Below are positions 35,716-43,840 of a DNA stretch of 64,000 nucleotides, piece after piece; the stretch's first letter is position 1, and every line of letters begins with the position of its first letter. The notes beneath the pieces are model-generated. The model had not been told where the DNA came from. It saw nothing but the letters and a program-made list of their open reading frames with translations, and ran no database searches. Where the stretch lies: NCBI GenBank assembly GCA_038209365.1, contig JBBQXS010000002.1:62001-126000 (forward strand), given 5' to 3'. Made by a program: the position numbers and the translations under genes. Source of the stretch: DASQHW01 sp038209365 (GTDB taxonomy: Bacteria > Actinomycetota > Acidimicrobiia > IMCC26256 > PALSA-610).

Positions 35716-35806
35716 GGAGGTGAATGGGGTCTGGTGGCCCTCCTCGTCTTCAAAACGAGTGGGACGGACACGCGCCGTCCGGTGGGTTCGATTCCTGCCA
35801 CCTCCG
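35716..35806 (+). tRNA. selC: tRNA-Sec (anticodon TCA), selenocysteine
   Basis: 91 nt with the unusual shape of selenocysteine tRNA. The acceptor is GGAGGTG(A)/CACCTCC with discriminator G. The D stem has six pairs (GGGGTC/GGCCCT) around a 4-nt TGGT loop. The anticodon arm CTCGT-CTTCAAA-ACGAG presents TCA. The long extra arm GGACGG/CCGTCC has six pairs, and the T loop is TTCGATT. CCA is not encoded. It reads UGA as selenocysteine with SelB. No selA, selB or selD is in the window. Confidence 0.93.
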
Positions 35807-35826
35807 CAAACGAAGCGGAGACCGGT

Positions 35827-36993
35827 TCAAGGACGCGAGAAGACGGGCGTGAGGACGCCGAAGTCGCCGAAGGTCTTCACGCGGACGAGGGTGCCGTGCT
35901 CGACGCGGTACAAGGCGGTCGGACCGGCGACCCGACCGGACGCGTCGCGTGCCCTTCCGACGACGAAGGTCCCGACCTCGGTGGGGACGACCTCCTTCAG
36001 ATCCCAGCCGAAACCGACCCGGAGCAGCGTCGTCGGACGGTCCGAGGTCACCCCGTCGTAGACGACGACGGACTGCACGTGGTCCTTCCATCGGGCCGCG
36101 ACGTTCCGCTCGAGCACGAAGAGCCTGCCGTCGGGACCGAACGTCGCCGAGGGCCGCACCCCCAAGAATCCCGACCGGTCCACGATGCGGAAATGCATCG
36201 ACGAGCCGAGGCTTTCCGGGACCGCGTACGCGACGAGAGACTCGCAGGTCTCATCACAGATGCGCGTGACAAGTGTCCGGCCGTCGTTCGACCATCGCAT
36301 CTGGTTGAACGCACGGACGCGCGGGCTTCCCTGGTCCGTCCAGGTCGAGCGCGCCTCTGTCGCGAGGTCCGTGACGACGACGCGGGCCGGGACCGTCACG
36401 TCAGTGAGCGCGACGCACGCGCCTCCTGCGAAGTCGCCGCCGCCGGCGAGCGCAAGGCGCGAACCGTCGGGACTGATCGCGAAGGACACTGCGCGCGCCA
36501 CGATCGCCGAGGTTCCCCGTCTGATGTCCGCCCGAACCACTTCACCGCATTCGACGCCGGCCTTCTTCGTTTTCGCGACCGACAGGTACCAGAGCCATCG
36601 GTGATCGCTCGTGAGCTGCGCGTCGATGATCGTGCCGCGCCCGGCATTGACGAGCGTCGCGATCTGACCGCCGTCCGCGCCGACCGCAACGACGAACGAC
36701 GCGCGCGAATCGAGCATCACCGTGCCGGCGGCGAGCGGGTCGGCGACCTCGGGCGGACCGTCCACATCGACCCGGTTCGGCGCGGGCCCTCGCCCTGCGA
36801 CCACCACCGTCGCGAGCGCGACGGTGACGATTGCGGCGGCCGACAGCATGGCGAGCCGAGCCACGCCGCGTCGACGGTTGCGCACGCTTGCGACACGGTG
36901 CTCGAGGTCGGCGGGCGGATCGAGGTCGTCGGGCACGTCGTCGCCGACGCGCTGCAATCCCGCCGCGAGACGCTGCTCGAGCGTGTCACGCAT
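35827..36993 (-). CDS. Membrane-anchored beta-propeller protein, putative anti-sigma factor (copy 1)
   Basis: 388 residues: short cytoplasmic N-terminus, basic VRNRRRGVAR, one membrane helix (LAMLSAAAIVTVALATVVVAG), then an extracellular TolB/WD40-like propeller (SFAISPDGSRLALAG, MRWSNDGRTLV, ATFGPDGRLFV blades). Four Cys in the propeller could pair. ATG at 36993 overlaps the sigma gene by 8 nt. By analogy with actinobacterial ECF partners it should hold the sigma factor at the membrane and sense an external signal. No classic zinc anti-sigma motif. Paralogous to 37595-38719. Confidence 0.7.
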   Translation of the reverse strand: MRDTLEQRLAAGLQRVGDDVPDDLDPPADLEHRVASVRNRRRGVARLAMLSAAAIVTVALATVVVAGRGPAPNRVDVDGPPEVADPLAAGTVMLDSRASFVVAVGADGGQIATLVNAGRGTIIDAQLTSDHRWLWYLSVAKTKKAGVECGEVVRADIRRGTSAIVARAVSFAISPDGSRLALAGGGDFAGGACVALTDVTVPARVVVTDLATEARSTWTDQGSPRVRAFNQMRWSNDGRTLVTRICDETCESLVAYAVPESLGSSMHFRIVDRSGFLGVRPSATFGPDGRLFVLERNVAARWKDHVQSVVVYDGVTSDRPTTLLRVGFGWDLKEVVPTEVGTFVVGRARDASGRVAGPTALYRVEHGTLVRVKTFGDFGVLTPVFSRP

Positions 36994-37537
36994 CGCGGCA
37001 CTCCTTGCGCAGCCGCGCGAGACCACGGGAGAGCTGCGACTTCACGGTACCGACAGGACAATCGAGCACCCGCGCGATGTCGTCCTGCGACAAGTCGTTG
37101 TAGTAACGCAGGACGAGCGCCGCGCGCTGCTGCATCGGCAGCGTGCGCAACGCGACCAGTACCGCGTCGTTGGTCGCGACGTCGACCGGCTCGACAACGA
37201 GCGACGACGCGTCGACCGCGCGGACGTGGCGCTTCGCGACCTCCTGGCGCCGGAAATGCGACTTCGCAAGGTTCGCCACCGCGCGCGTCAGATACGCGTT
37301 GAACGCCGACGGGTCACGCAACACATGGAGCTTGGCGGCGACGCGGACAAACGCTTCCTGCACCAGGTCTTCGGACAGTGGCCGGTCACCGGTGAGCATG
37401 ATCGCGAAGCGCAGGGCGCCGGAGGCGTGGTCGCGGTACAGGCGGTCGAGCAGGGCCTCGGCGCGCACGTCGAGGCGCGCGAGTGGGACGACCGCGGCCA
37501 CGGGTTCCAGACGCTCGGCCCGCCTCGCGAGTTCCAC
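36986..37537 (-). CDS. ECF-type sigma factor, SigE-like (copy 1)
   Basis: 183 residues. Region 2: RLYRDHASGALRFAIMLTGDRPLSEDLVQEAFVRVAAKLHVLRDPSAFNAYLTRAVANLAKSHFRR; region 4: LPMQQRAALVLRYYNDLSQDDIARVLDCPVGTVKSQLSRGLARLR. It matches the streptomycete SigE-type ECF branch. GTG start at 37537. Lies 57 nt after the propeller gene of copy 2 and overlaps its own partner by 8 nt. Confidence 0.9.
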   Translation of the reverse strand: MELARRAERLEPVAAVVPLARLDVRAEALLDRLYRDHASGALRFAIMLTGDRPLSEDLVQEAFVRVAAKLHVLRDPSAFNAYLTRAVANLAKSHFRRQEVAKRHVRAVDASSLVVEPVDVATNDAVLVALRTLPMQQRAALVLRYYNDLSQDDIARVLDCPVGTVKSQLSRGLARLRKECRDA

Positions 37538-37594
37538 ACCCGCATCATTCGCCGGTGCGCGTGCCGCCGGCCAGTCTGCAGCCGGGTGACCCGA

Positions 37595-38719
37595 TCAGCC
37601 CGTCGCGATGTAGCTGGGCCGGAAGTGCATGCTGTCGCTGGGATCCCGGACGATGACCTCGGATGCGTGTAGGTGGTGGTCCCATCGCTCGAGGTGGCTC
37701 GGGTAACCCTTGGGCGCGCCCGTGAGCGCGTACAGGGATCCGCCGGGACCGGGTTCCATCTGCGACACGCCGGGAGAGAACGGGCTCGGCTGGGAGACGA
37801 CGTCGCCGCTGCCGAGGTCGCGGCGGGCCAGCCGCTCGGGGGCGCCCTTCCCGGGCCGCTCGATGTACCACAGTGCGTTGCCGATGAACGCGGGCGCGAA
37901 GCCGGGCCACGTTGTGACATCGGCCGAGATGGTTCCCTTCGCCGTCGCGTCGACGAGTGCCAGCGAGAAGTGCCCGTCCTGCTGCCAGCCGACGACGAGC
38001 TGTGTGCCGTCCGGCGACCAGCCGATTGTCGGGTCGGGGAAGGGGGCGGAGAAGGGCTCATAACGAGCGTTGGCGTCGGGGTGAAGAGACCATCTCGTGT
38101 CGATGAGCTCGTGCGTGTTGCCGGTTTTGAGGTCGTGGATGATCAGGCGCGGTTGGGGATCCGACGCGTCGTGTCCGCAACCGGGAGCAGTGCCGTACGC
38201 GAGCTGCGAACCGTCCGGGCTCACTGCGAACGCGTACGTCCGGTCGACAACCGTCTGCGGCTCGCCACCCGCGAGGGGGACACGCTGCAACGACGCGCAC
38301 CGAACGGAGCCGGCGAGATCCTGCCGCGTCATGACCAAGTACCAGAGAGTGTCGCCGACAAGATCCAGCTTGAAGATCACGAGCGGCTCGGGGAGCAGCA
38401 CGACGTTGCGTTCGACCGTACCGTCGGGGTTCACCAACGCGACGAGTCTCCCCACCCCAGTTTCGACCAGACGCGTCGTGCCCGTCGGCGGATTCTGCAC
38501 CTGCACCGAAGTGGGGGACCGGTCGCGGTTGACGACCACCGCCACCGTGCCGGCGGCGATGAGCACGGCTGCCGCCAGCGCGCCGGCGGTGAGACGCCGG
38601 CGCGTGCGGAGGCGTCGCACACGTGCGTCGAGATCTCCGGGCACGTGCAGGTCGTCACCGACGAGCGTTGCACGATCGTGCAGCATGACGCGGAGTTCTC
38701 GTTCGAGTTCGTCAGACAT
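37595..38719 (-). CDS. Membrane-anchored beta-propeller protein, putative anti-sigma factor (copy 2)
   Basis: 374 residues with the same plan as copy 1: N-terminal DELERELRVMLHDRA helix, VRRLRTRRRLTAGALAAAVLIAAGTVAVVV membrane helix, and an extracellular propeller (FAVSPDGSQLAYG, IGWSPDGTQLVVG). The sequences differ considerably outside these blades, so the duplication is old. ATG overlaps the sigma gene by 8 nt, as in copy 1. The retained overlap length supports duplication of a whole two-gene cassette. Confidence 0.7.
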   Translation of the reverse strand: MSDELERELRVMLHDRATLVGDDLHVPGDLDARVRRLRTRRRLTAGALAAAVLIAAGTVAVVVNRDRSPTSVQVQNPPTGTTRLVETGVGRLVALVNPDGTVERNVVLLPEPLVIFKLDLVGDTLWYLVMTRQDLAGSVRCASLQRVPLAGGEPQTVVDRTYAFAVSPDGSQLAYGTAPGCGHDASDPQPRLIIHDLKTGNTHELIDTRWSLHPDANARYEPFSAPFPDPTIGWSPDGTQLVVGWQQDGHFSLALVDATAKGTISADVTTWPGFAPAFIGNALWYIERPGKGAPERLARRDLGSGDVVSQPSPFSPGVSQMEPGPGGSLYALTGAPKGYPSHLERWDHHLHASEVIVRDPSDSMHFRPSYIATG

Positions 38720-39245
38720 CGACGACCTCCTTTCGCAAGTGCTCCAAGCCGCGTGAGATGAGGGACTTCACGGTTCCGGGCCGGCATCGGAGCGTCGTCG
38801 CGATCGCGTCGATGCTCTGGTCTTCGTAGAAGCGCAAGACAAGTGCGGCGCGTTGCCGCTCGGGGAGCCGATGAAGCGCTTTCCAAACATCGTGGCGCGG
38901 GGTTCGATCGGGGTCGAGCGTCGTTTCGGGCGTGTGCGTCACGGCCGCGTATTTGCGCACGACACCCTGGTGACGGAAGTGCGAGCGCGCCTGGTTGATG
39001 ACCGCGCGCCTGAGATACGCGGCGAATGCATCGGAGTCATGGAGTCGCGCCCGTCGCGCCGCGACACGTATGAACGCGTCCTGCACGATGTCCTCGCCGA
39101 GCGCCGGGTCGCCGGTGAGCAGCACCGACAGGCGGAGCGCGGCCGGTGCGTGCGCCCGATAGAGCGCCTCGAGCGAGAGTGGATCAAGCCCCACACCGAG
39201 GGATGCCGTCGCCTGCACGCCTCCATAACGCCGAGACGACGCCAA
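38712..39245 (-). CDS. ECF-type sigma factor, SigE-like (copy 2)
   Basis: 177 residues. Region 2: LYRAHAPAALRLSVLLTGDPALGEDIVQDAFIRVAARRARLHDSDAFAAYLRRAVINQARSHFRHQ; region 4: LPERQRAALVLRFYEDQSIDAIATTLRCRPGTVKSLISRGLEHLR. Clearly paralogous to copy 1. The given start is a TTG; a GTG at 39218 directly after GGAGG, or one at 39194, are alternatives. Follows the group 2 sigma gene by 29 nt. Confidence 0.87.
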   Translation of the reverse strand: MASSRRYGGVQATASLGVGLDPLSLEALYRAHAPAALRLSVLLTGDPALGEDIVQDAFIRVAARRARLHDSDAFAAYLRRAVINQARSHFRHQGVVRKYAAVTHTPETTLDPDRTPRHDVWKALHRLPERQRAALVLRFYEDQSIDAIATTLRCRPGTVKSLISRGLEHLRKEVVDV

Positions 39246-39274
39246 AGGTTGCGGATTTTGTGAAGTCGGCTGCG

Positions 39275-40210
39275 TCAGACGGCGAGCAGGTCGCGGGCGC
39301 CGGTGTCGGCGCTCGGGTGCCGCAGCTTCGACATGGCCCGAGCCTCGATCTGGCGGATCCGCTCACGCGTGAGGTTGAAGTACTCGCCGACCTCTTCGAG
39401 CGTGCGGGGCTCACCCCGGTCGAGGCCGAACCGCAATGCGAGGATCTGGCGCTCCCGCTCGTCGAGCGGCGCCAGCAGTTTCTCGATCTCGGCCGGCAAC
39501 AACGCGGTCGCCGCCACCTCGAACGGCGATTCCGCCGAGCGATCCTCGACGATGTCGCCGAGCTCGGCGTCGCCGTCTTCGCGCAAGGGCTCCGAGAGCG
39601 AGAGCGGCTCGGCCGCGAATCGCAGCGCCTCGGTGACCTTGTCCTCCGGCATCTCCACCTCGGCGGCGAGCTCCGAAAGCGTCGCGGGCCGACCGAGCTT
39701 GAGCTCCAGGCGCGAACGGGCCTTCTGCAGACGGGCGAGCGTGTCGCCGGCGTGCACGGGGAGACGGATCGTACGGCCGGTGTTGGCGATGCCGCGGGTG
39801 ATCGCCTGGCGGATCCACCACGTCGCGTACGTCGAGAACTTGAAGCCCTTGCGCCAGTCGAACTTCTCGACGGCGTGCATGAGGCCGAGGTTGCCCTCCT
39901 GGATCAGGTCGAGGAGCGGCAGGCCCGACGCCTGGTACTTCTTCGCGATCGACACGACCAGGCGCAGGTTCGACTGCACGAAGGTCTGCTGGGCGTACTC
40001 CCCGTGGCGAGACGCCCGGCGCAATTCGCGCTTCTTGGCGGGAGTCAGGCCCTTGCCGGACTGCAAGTGCTCGCGCGCAGCGTTGCCATTCTCGATCTCC
40101 TGCGCGAGGCGGACCTCGTCATCCTTGGTCAGCAGCGGGTACTGCCCGATATCGGTGAGGTAGAGCCGAACCAGATCCTCTTCGTCCCGCTCCACTCGCT
40201 CCTTCGCCAC
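39275..40210 (-). CDS. Group 2 sigma-70 factor (SigB/HrdB-like)
   Basis: 311 residues. Region 1.2: EDLVRLYLTDIGQYPLLTKDDEVRLAQEI; region 2: NLRLVVSIAKKYQASGLPLLDLIQEGNLGLMHAVEKFDWRKGFKFSTYATWWIRQAI; region 3 with TLSELAAEVEMPEDKV; region 4: LDERERQILALRFGLDRGEPRTLEEVGEYFNLTRERIRQIE. No long acidic region 1.1, so it is not the primary factor. Starts GTG with an AAAGGA SD. Four sigma genes lie within 7.5 kb here. Confidence 0.94.
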   Translation of the reverse strand: MAKERVERDEEDLVRLYLTDIGQYPLLTKDDEVRLAQEIENGNAAREHLQSGKGLTPAKKRELRRASRHGEYAQQTFVQSNLRLVVSIAKKYQASGLPLLDLIQEGNLGLMHAVEKFDWRKGFKFSTYATWWIRQAITRGIANTGRTIRLPVHAGDTLARLQKARSRLELKLGRPATLSELAAEVEMPEDKVTEALRFAAEPLSLSEPLREDGDAELGDIVEDRSAESPFEVAATALLPAEIEKLLAPLDERERQILALRFGLDRGEPRTLEEVGEYFNLTRERIRQIEARAMSKLRHPSADTGARDLLAV

Positions 40211-40387
40211 CGATCAATCCTTTGCTTTTCGGGCAGGAATACGCCTGTGATCGGACCTCCGACCGGCGCCCCCCGGCGTCCCTCGATCCGTGTCCTGTAC
40301 GATAACGGCCTCGTCAAGCCGGTCCTTGGGGATGGTCGACGACCGGAAAACGGGCCGATCGACCCTTGCGAGAAGGCGTGCGAACGA

Positions 40388-40708
40388 GTGCCTGACGACC
40401 TCGAGATCGCGATGCTGACCGCCACGTTCGACGCGCGTCCGGGGGCCGAGGAGGCCCTCGCCGCGACCCTCGCCCGGTACGTCGTCGTGGCCCGTCACGA
40501 GCCCGCGTGCCGCAACGTCGACCTGGTCTCGTCACTCACCCACGGTGGCCGCCTGATGGTCATCGAGAAGTGGGACTCGGCCGACGCGGTCCAGGCGCAT
40601 CTCGACTCACCGCTCATGACCGACATGGCCCGGGAGGCACTCCCGTCACTCGCGACGAAACCCGCCCTCGACATCTACGACACCATCTCCGCGCACGACC
40701 TGGCTTAG
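40388..40708 (+). CDS. Antibiotic biosynthesis monooxygenase (ABM)-domain protein
   Basis: About 106 residues. EIAMLTATFDARPGAEEALAATLARYVVVARHEPACRNVDLVSS and MVIEKWDSADAVQAHLDSPLM have the ferredoxin-like ABM fold pattern: a beta strand, a helix starting RPGAEEAL, and the EKW strand followed by AHL. ABM proteins are cofactor-free monooxygenases or stress-linked small proteins. GTG at 40388 is preferred; an ATG nine codons on is possible. Convergent with the gene at 40718. Confidence 0.75.
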   Translation: MPDDLEIAMLTATFDARPGAEEALAATLARYVVVARHEPACRNVDLVSSLTHGGRLMVIEKWDSADAVQAHLDSPLMTDMAREALPSLATKPALDIYDTISAHDLA

Positions 40709-40717
40709 TCGCGCTCG

Positions 40718-41317
40718 CTATTTCTGGCGCAGGAGGTCGATCGGGATCTTGGAGTTGTCGCGGTCGGCGGCGCCGGTCTCCTTGCAGATCTCGCGGATCC
40801 CGGCCCATGTGATGTGCGCGGCGTCCCAGAGCCGTTCGAAGGCGGCGTCGGCAACGTCCGTGAACCCGTGTTGCAGACGGAACTCGTACAACTGCGCCTG
40901 TCGGCGCACCGGGAGTCCGAGACGGCGGGCCCTGCCCAGTGCGTATACGTCCCACGCGGACCGCTCGCCGCGCGTCATCTGCCCGTCGGAAGGCGCGCCG
41001 GCATAGTCCTCGGAGAGCCGGTCCTGCGCGCGCAACAACATGATGCTGAAGTCGCGCCGCGCTTGTTCGGCCGAGAACGTGCGCGGCCGTTTGTTGTCCT
41101 CGAGGTTGCCGCCCGAGATCCACAGCTTCACGCGGCCGTCGACGAGATCGGTCGTGTGGCCGGTGAGCGGCGCGAACAGCTCTTCGTCGACCTCGACGTC
41201 GATGTCGACCCCGGACGGGATGCCCACGACCGCGGCAACATCCTCCATGATCGAGGCGATCTCCTTGGCGTCGTACGCGATCAGCGTGAACGGATCGGGC
41301 GTGACGACAACACTCAC
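40718..41317 (-). CDS. Conserved protein of unknown function, linked to two ferritin-like genes
   Basis: 199 residues, soluble. Visible elements: an N-terminal beta-rich part (VSVVVTPDPFTLIAYDAKEIASIMEDVAAVVGI ... VDIDVEVDEELFAPL), a GRVKLWISGGNLEDNKRPR loop, and a C-terminal helical half (RRDFSIMLLRAQDRLSEDY ... RRQAQLYEFRLQHGFTDVADAAFERLWDAA). I do not recognise the family. The GTG start is 1 nt after the stop of the upstream DUF455-like gene, so the two are translationally linked. A partner or chaperone of the diiron protein is a reasonable guess. Confidence 0.7.
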   Translation of the reverse strand: MSVVVTPDPFTLIAYDAKEIASIMEDVAAVVGIPSGVDIDVEVDEELFAPLTGHTTDLVDGRVKLWISGGNLEDNKRPRTFSAEQARRDFSIMLLRAQDRLSEDYAGAPSDGQMTRGERSAWDVYALGRARRLGLPVRRQAQLYEFRLQHGFTDVADAAFERLWDAAHITWAGIREICKETGAADRDNSKIPIDLLRQK

Positions 41318-41318
41318 G

Positions 41319-42164
41319 TCACGAACCGCCGCCCTGCGCGGACGCGTCCAACACCGACGTCGCCATCGTCGCCATCTCGATTGCTTCTTGTGTCGACTGT
41401 CGTGCGAGCTCGGCCAGCGAGTCGTTCTCCTGCTCCGTGAATCCCGCGAGCCGGCGGAAGTTCCGGGCGAGCTGCACCGGGTTCTCGTCGTCTTCTCCGC
41501 GGAAGCCGCCGAGGTTGAAGATCGCGTCGACGGTGCGCTGGAACTCGAGTGCCCGTTCACGACGTTCCGGATCCTTGTCGGTGAGCCGGCGCAGCCAGTC
41601 GGAGCCCATCTTCACGTGGGTCACTTCATCGGCGAGCATCCAGTCCTCGCAGAACTCGAGCACCGGGTCGCCCGTGTCGTTCCCGAAGTCCTTCATCGCG
41701 TTGAACACGTCGATCGCGAGCCCCTCGAGCGCACGGTTCACGCCGCAAAGGCGCAGCACCGGATCGGGGTTGCACGCGGCCGCGAACAGGAACGTCGATT
41801 CGGTGTACTCGCCGATCTCGGTGCCCATGTGGTCGCCGAGCTTCACCGAGATCTCGCAGTGGCGGGACTCGTCCCAGCACTGACGTGCCATGTCGAGCTT
41901 CAACTGGAACGGGGCGCTGTCGTCGTCGAAGTCGTAGCAGGTGCGGCCCGCGCCCTCGAGCGCCTGGATCTCACCTACGAAGATGCCGTGCATCAGCGAA
42001 CGCGAACGCTCGCCGGCGGACGGTCGGTCGGCCGCCATCCTGGCGGGGCCGGTGTTGCGGAGCGCCATCTTGGCGCCGCGCGGATCGAAGATGCGGTCCT
42101 CGATCTTCGTGCGCACAAAGCGTTCGTCGCGGGCGAGCTCGGATTCGGCAAGGAACTTCTTCAT
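41319..42164 (-). CDS. Ferritin-like diiron protein, DUF455-like
   Basis: 281 residues, nearly all helical. Carboxylate and His motifs for two irons are in order: FVGEIQALEGAGR, QCWDESRHCEI, NRALEGLAIDVFNAM and LADEVTHVKMGSDWL. The four-helix pattern E...DE-x-RH...E...DE-x-x-H is that of ferritin-like oxygenases (DUF455/MiaE/PaaA-type). It may oxidise an organic substrate or a tRNA base. It lies between another ferritin-like gene (39 nt upstream) and the unknown gene (1 nt downstream). ATG start. Confidence 0.78.
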   Translation of the reverse strand: MKKFLAESELARDERFVRTKIEDRIFDPRGAKMALRNTGPARMAADRPSAGERSRSLMHGIFVGEIQALEGAGRTCYDFDDDSAPFQLKLDMARQCWDESRHCEISVKLGDHMGTEIGEYTESTFLFAAACNPDPVLRLCGVNRALEGLAIDVFNAMKDFGNDTGDPVLEFCEDWMLADEVTHVKMGSDWLRRLTDKDPERRERALEFQRTVDAIFNLGGFRGEDDENPVQLARNFRRLAGFTEQENDSLAELARQSTQEAIEMATMATSVLDASAQGGGS

Positions 42165-42203
42165 GGTGCTGCAACCTCCGCGAGCTGTTCGCTGTCGTCT
42201 CCG

Positions 42204-42881
42204 TTACACACTGGTCGACTCCACGCTCCGCTCCCCTTCGGTCGCTGCGCTGTCGTCTCCGAGACTACCGGGGCCGGCGATGCCGCCCGATGCGATGTAG
42301 AGCCGCTCGAGCTCAGCCTGGCGGCGCGCAGCTCGTTCGACGTTGTCGGGGGTGTCGAGCAGCGACTGGATCAACATCTCACCGTCGCGCCAGTCCTCGA
42401 AGTCGTCTTGGAGCGCAAAGTTGAGCGACCGGATCGTCGGCGCGTCGGTGATACGGCTCGTCCCGTTGAGGTGATACGTGTACACGCCGATCAGCCGCGG
42501 GATCAGCACCCGATAGACGCCCACCAGCTTCTCGATCGTGAGCTCCGCCGCCTCGGGCTCGCGGACCGCGTCCATGAACGTCACGAACGCGTCGTTCGCC
42601 GGGACCGTCAGGCGGTCGGGGTTCATCTCCCGGAGCTCGGGCAGACGCTTGTGCCACAGCTCGGCGTGCCAGGCGTGGTGATAGGTGTGCCGGCCGAGCA
42701 CCAGCTTGACGTCGAGCTCGGGGACGGTCGCGACCCACCCACCGAGCGCCTCGAACAGGCGCATCTCGGTCCACTTGTAGTTGCCCACCCTGCGGGCGGA
42801 GTCCTCGACCGAGAACAGGCCCGGCAGGTCCCGCCGGTCCCAGGGCGAGAATGCTGCACGCGGCTTGGTTTTCTCACTCAT
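42204..42881 (-). CDS. Second ferritin-like helical protein
   Basis: 225 residues. GGWVATVPELDVKLVLGRHTYHHAWHAELWHKRLPEL gives a helix with a His/Glu cluster, IEKLVGVYRVLIPRLIGVYTYHLN another, and LNFALQDDFEDWRDGEMLIQSLL a third. It resembles ferritin-like proteins that accompany DUF455, but with fewer obvious metal ligands, so it could be a non-catalytic partner. The last 16 residues (DDSAATEGERSVESTSV region) are encoded by a 47-bp dispersed repeat, so the true ancestral C-terminus was probably shorter. ATG overlaps the EamA stop as ATGA. Confidence 0.72.
   Translation of the reverse strand: MSEKTKPRAAFSPWDRRDLPGLFSVEDSARRVGNYKWTEMRLFEALGGWVATVPELDVKLVLGRHTYHHAWHAELWHKRLPELREMNPDRLTVPANDAFVTFMDAVREPEAAELTIEKLVGVYRVLIPRLIGVYTYHLNGTSRITDAPTIRSLNFALQDDFEDWRDGEMLIQSLLDTPDNVERAARRQAELERLYIASGGIAGPGSLGDDSAATEGERSVESTSV
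42214..42260. repeat. 47-bp dispersed repeat, copy A
   Basis: Matches 55878-55924 at 45 of 47 positions. It starts GTCGACTCCACGCTCCGC and ends GCGCTGTCGTCTCC. This copy forms the 3' end of the ferritin-like gene. A fragment of the same end (TTCGCTGTCGTCTCCG) recurs at 42188-42203. Confidence 0.8.
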
Positions 42882-43840
42882 CCCGGTGATTCTCGGCGGT
42901 GCTTGACCGATCGGTCAAGCGGCTCGCGCTGCGCCCTCCGCCAGACGCGGGACTCGGCGATGACGATGCCGCTGAAGAGCACGAGCGTCCCGGCATATCC
43001 CACCGCGCCGAGGCGCTCACCCACGGCGTAACCCACGATCCCGGCGACGATCGGCTCGAACTGCAGGATCACGGCGGCCCGGCTCGGCTCCACCCAGCGC
43101 TGTCCCCAGAGCTGCAAGGTGAACGCGACCGCGCTGCAGAGGACGCCGGTGACGACCACGGCGAGCACGACGCGACCTGTGATCTCGCCGAGACCGCCGA
43201 CCGCGACGGCCGGGACCGCCAGCGCCGCGAAGATCGCGAGCTGCGCCGTCGTGACGGCAACCGGATCGAACCGCTGCGACAACTGCCCGCCGAGAAAGAT
43301 CCACACACCGAACATGACCGCACACCCGAGCGTCAACGTGTCGCCCGCCCCGAGGTGCAGTGTGCCACCCTCGAGGAGATAGAGGCCCAGGACCGAGATG
43401 CCGACCGCGAGGAGGATGTTCGGGGGCGGGCGCCTGCGGGTCACGACGGTTTCGATGATCGGCGTGAACACCACGAACAACCCCGTGATGAACGCGGAAT
43501 TCGATGTCGACGTGCGCTCGAGCCCCAGGTTCTGGAGCCAGTAGGCCGCGAATCCGACGACGCCGAACAGCGCGACTCCACGCGCAAAGTCGCGGCGCGT
43601 CAATCCGGCGTCGCCACCGGGACGGCGCCAGCCGCGGCGGAGCGCGAACGGCGCCAACACCACCGCGCCGACGGCGAAGCGCAACAGGATGAAGCCGACC
43701 GCGGTGACGTCTTGCAGGGCGGTCTGCACGATCTTGAACGTCGCGCCATAGGCGACCGTCGACGCGATCAGCGCGAGCTCGGGGACGAACGGGCGCGGCG
43801 CGTCCAGCGTCCGCTTCTCCGTGGATGTCAGCCGAGCCAA
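42878..43840 (-). CDS. EamA/DMT family transporter
   Basis: 320 residues with ten hydrophobic segments in two EamA halves (PELALIASTVAYGATFKIVQTAL and FGVWIFLGGQLSQRFDPVAVTTAQL). SNSAFITGLFVVFTPIIE and EPSRAAVILQFEPIVAGIVGY are the typical half-ending motifs. DMT exporters move amino acids, purines or other metabolites; substrate not evident. Overlaps nadE by 13 nt upstream and the ferritin-like gene by 4 nt downstream, so it belongs to a nadE-led operon. Confidence 0.88.
   Translation of the reverse strand: MARLTSTEKRTLDAPRPFVPELALIASTVAYGATFKIVQTALQDVTAVGFILLRFAVGAVVLAPFALRRGWRRPGGDAGLTRRDFARGVALFGVVGFAAYWLQNLGLERTSTSNSAFITGLFVVFTPIIETVVTRRRPPPNILLAVGISVLGLYLLEGGTLHLGAGDTLTLGCAVMFGVWIFLGGQLSQRFDPVAVTTAQLAIFAALAVPAVAVGGLGEITGRVVLAVVVTGVLCSAVAFTLQLWGQRWVEPSRAAVILQFEPIVAGIVGYAVGERLGAVGYAGTLVLFSGIVIAESRVWRRAQREPLDRSVKHRRESPG

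Noticed and set aside
40290..40303. GTCCTGTACGAT, sharing GTCCTGTAC with the element at 60465
   Set aside because: No partner arm or other repeat nearby; one shared 9-mer is not enough to call it the same element.
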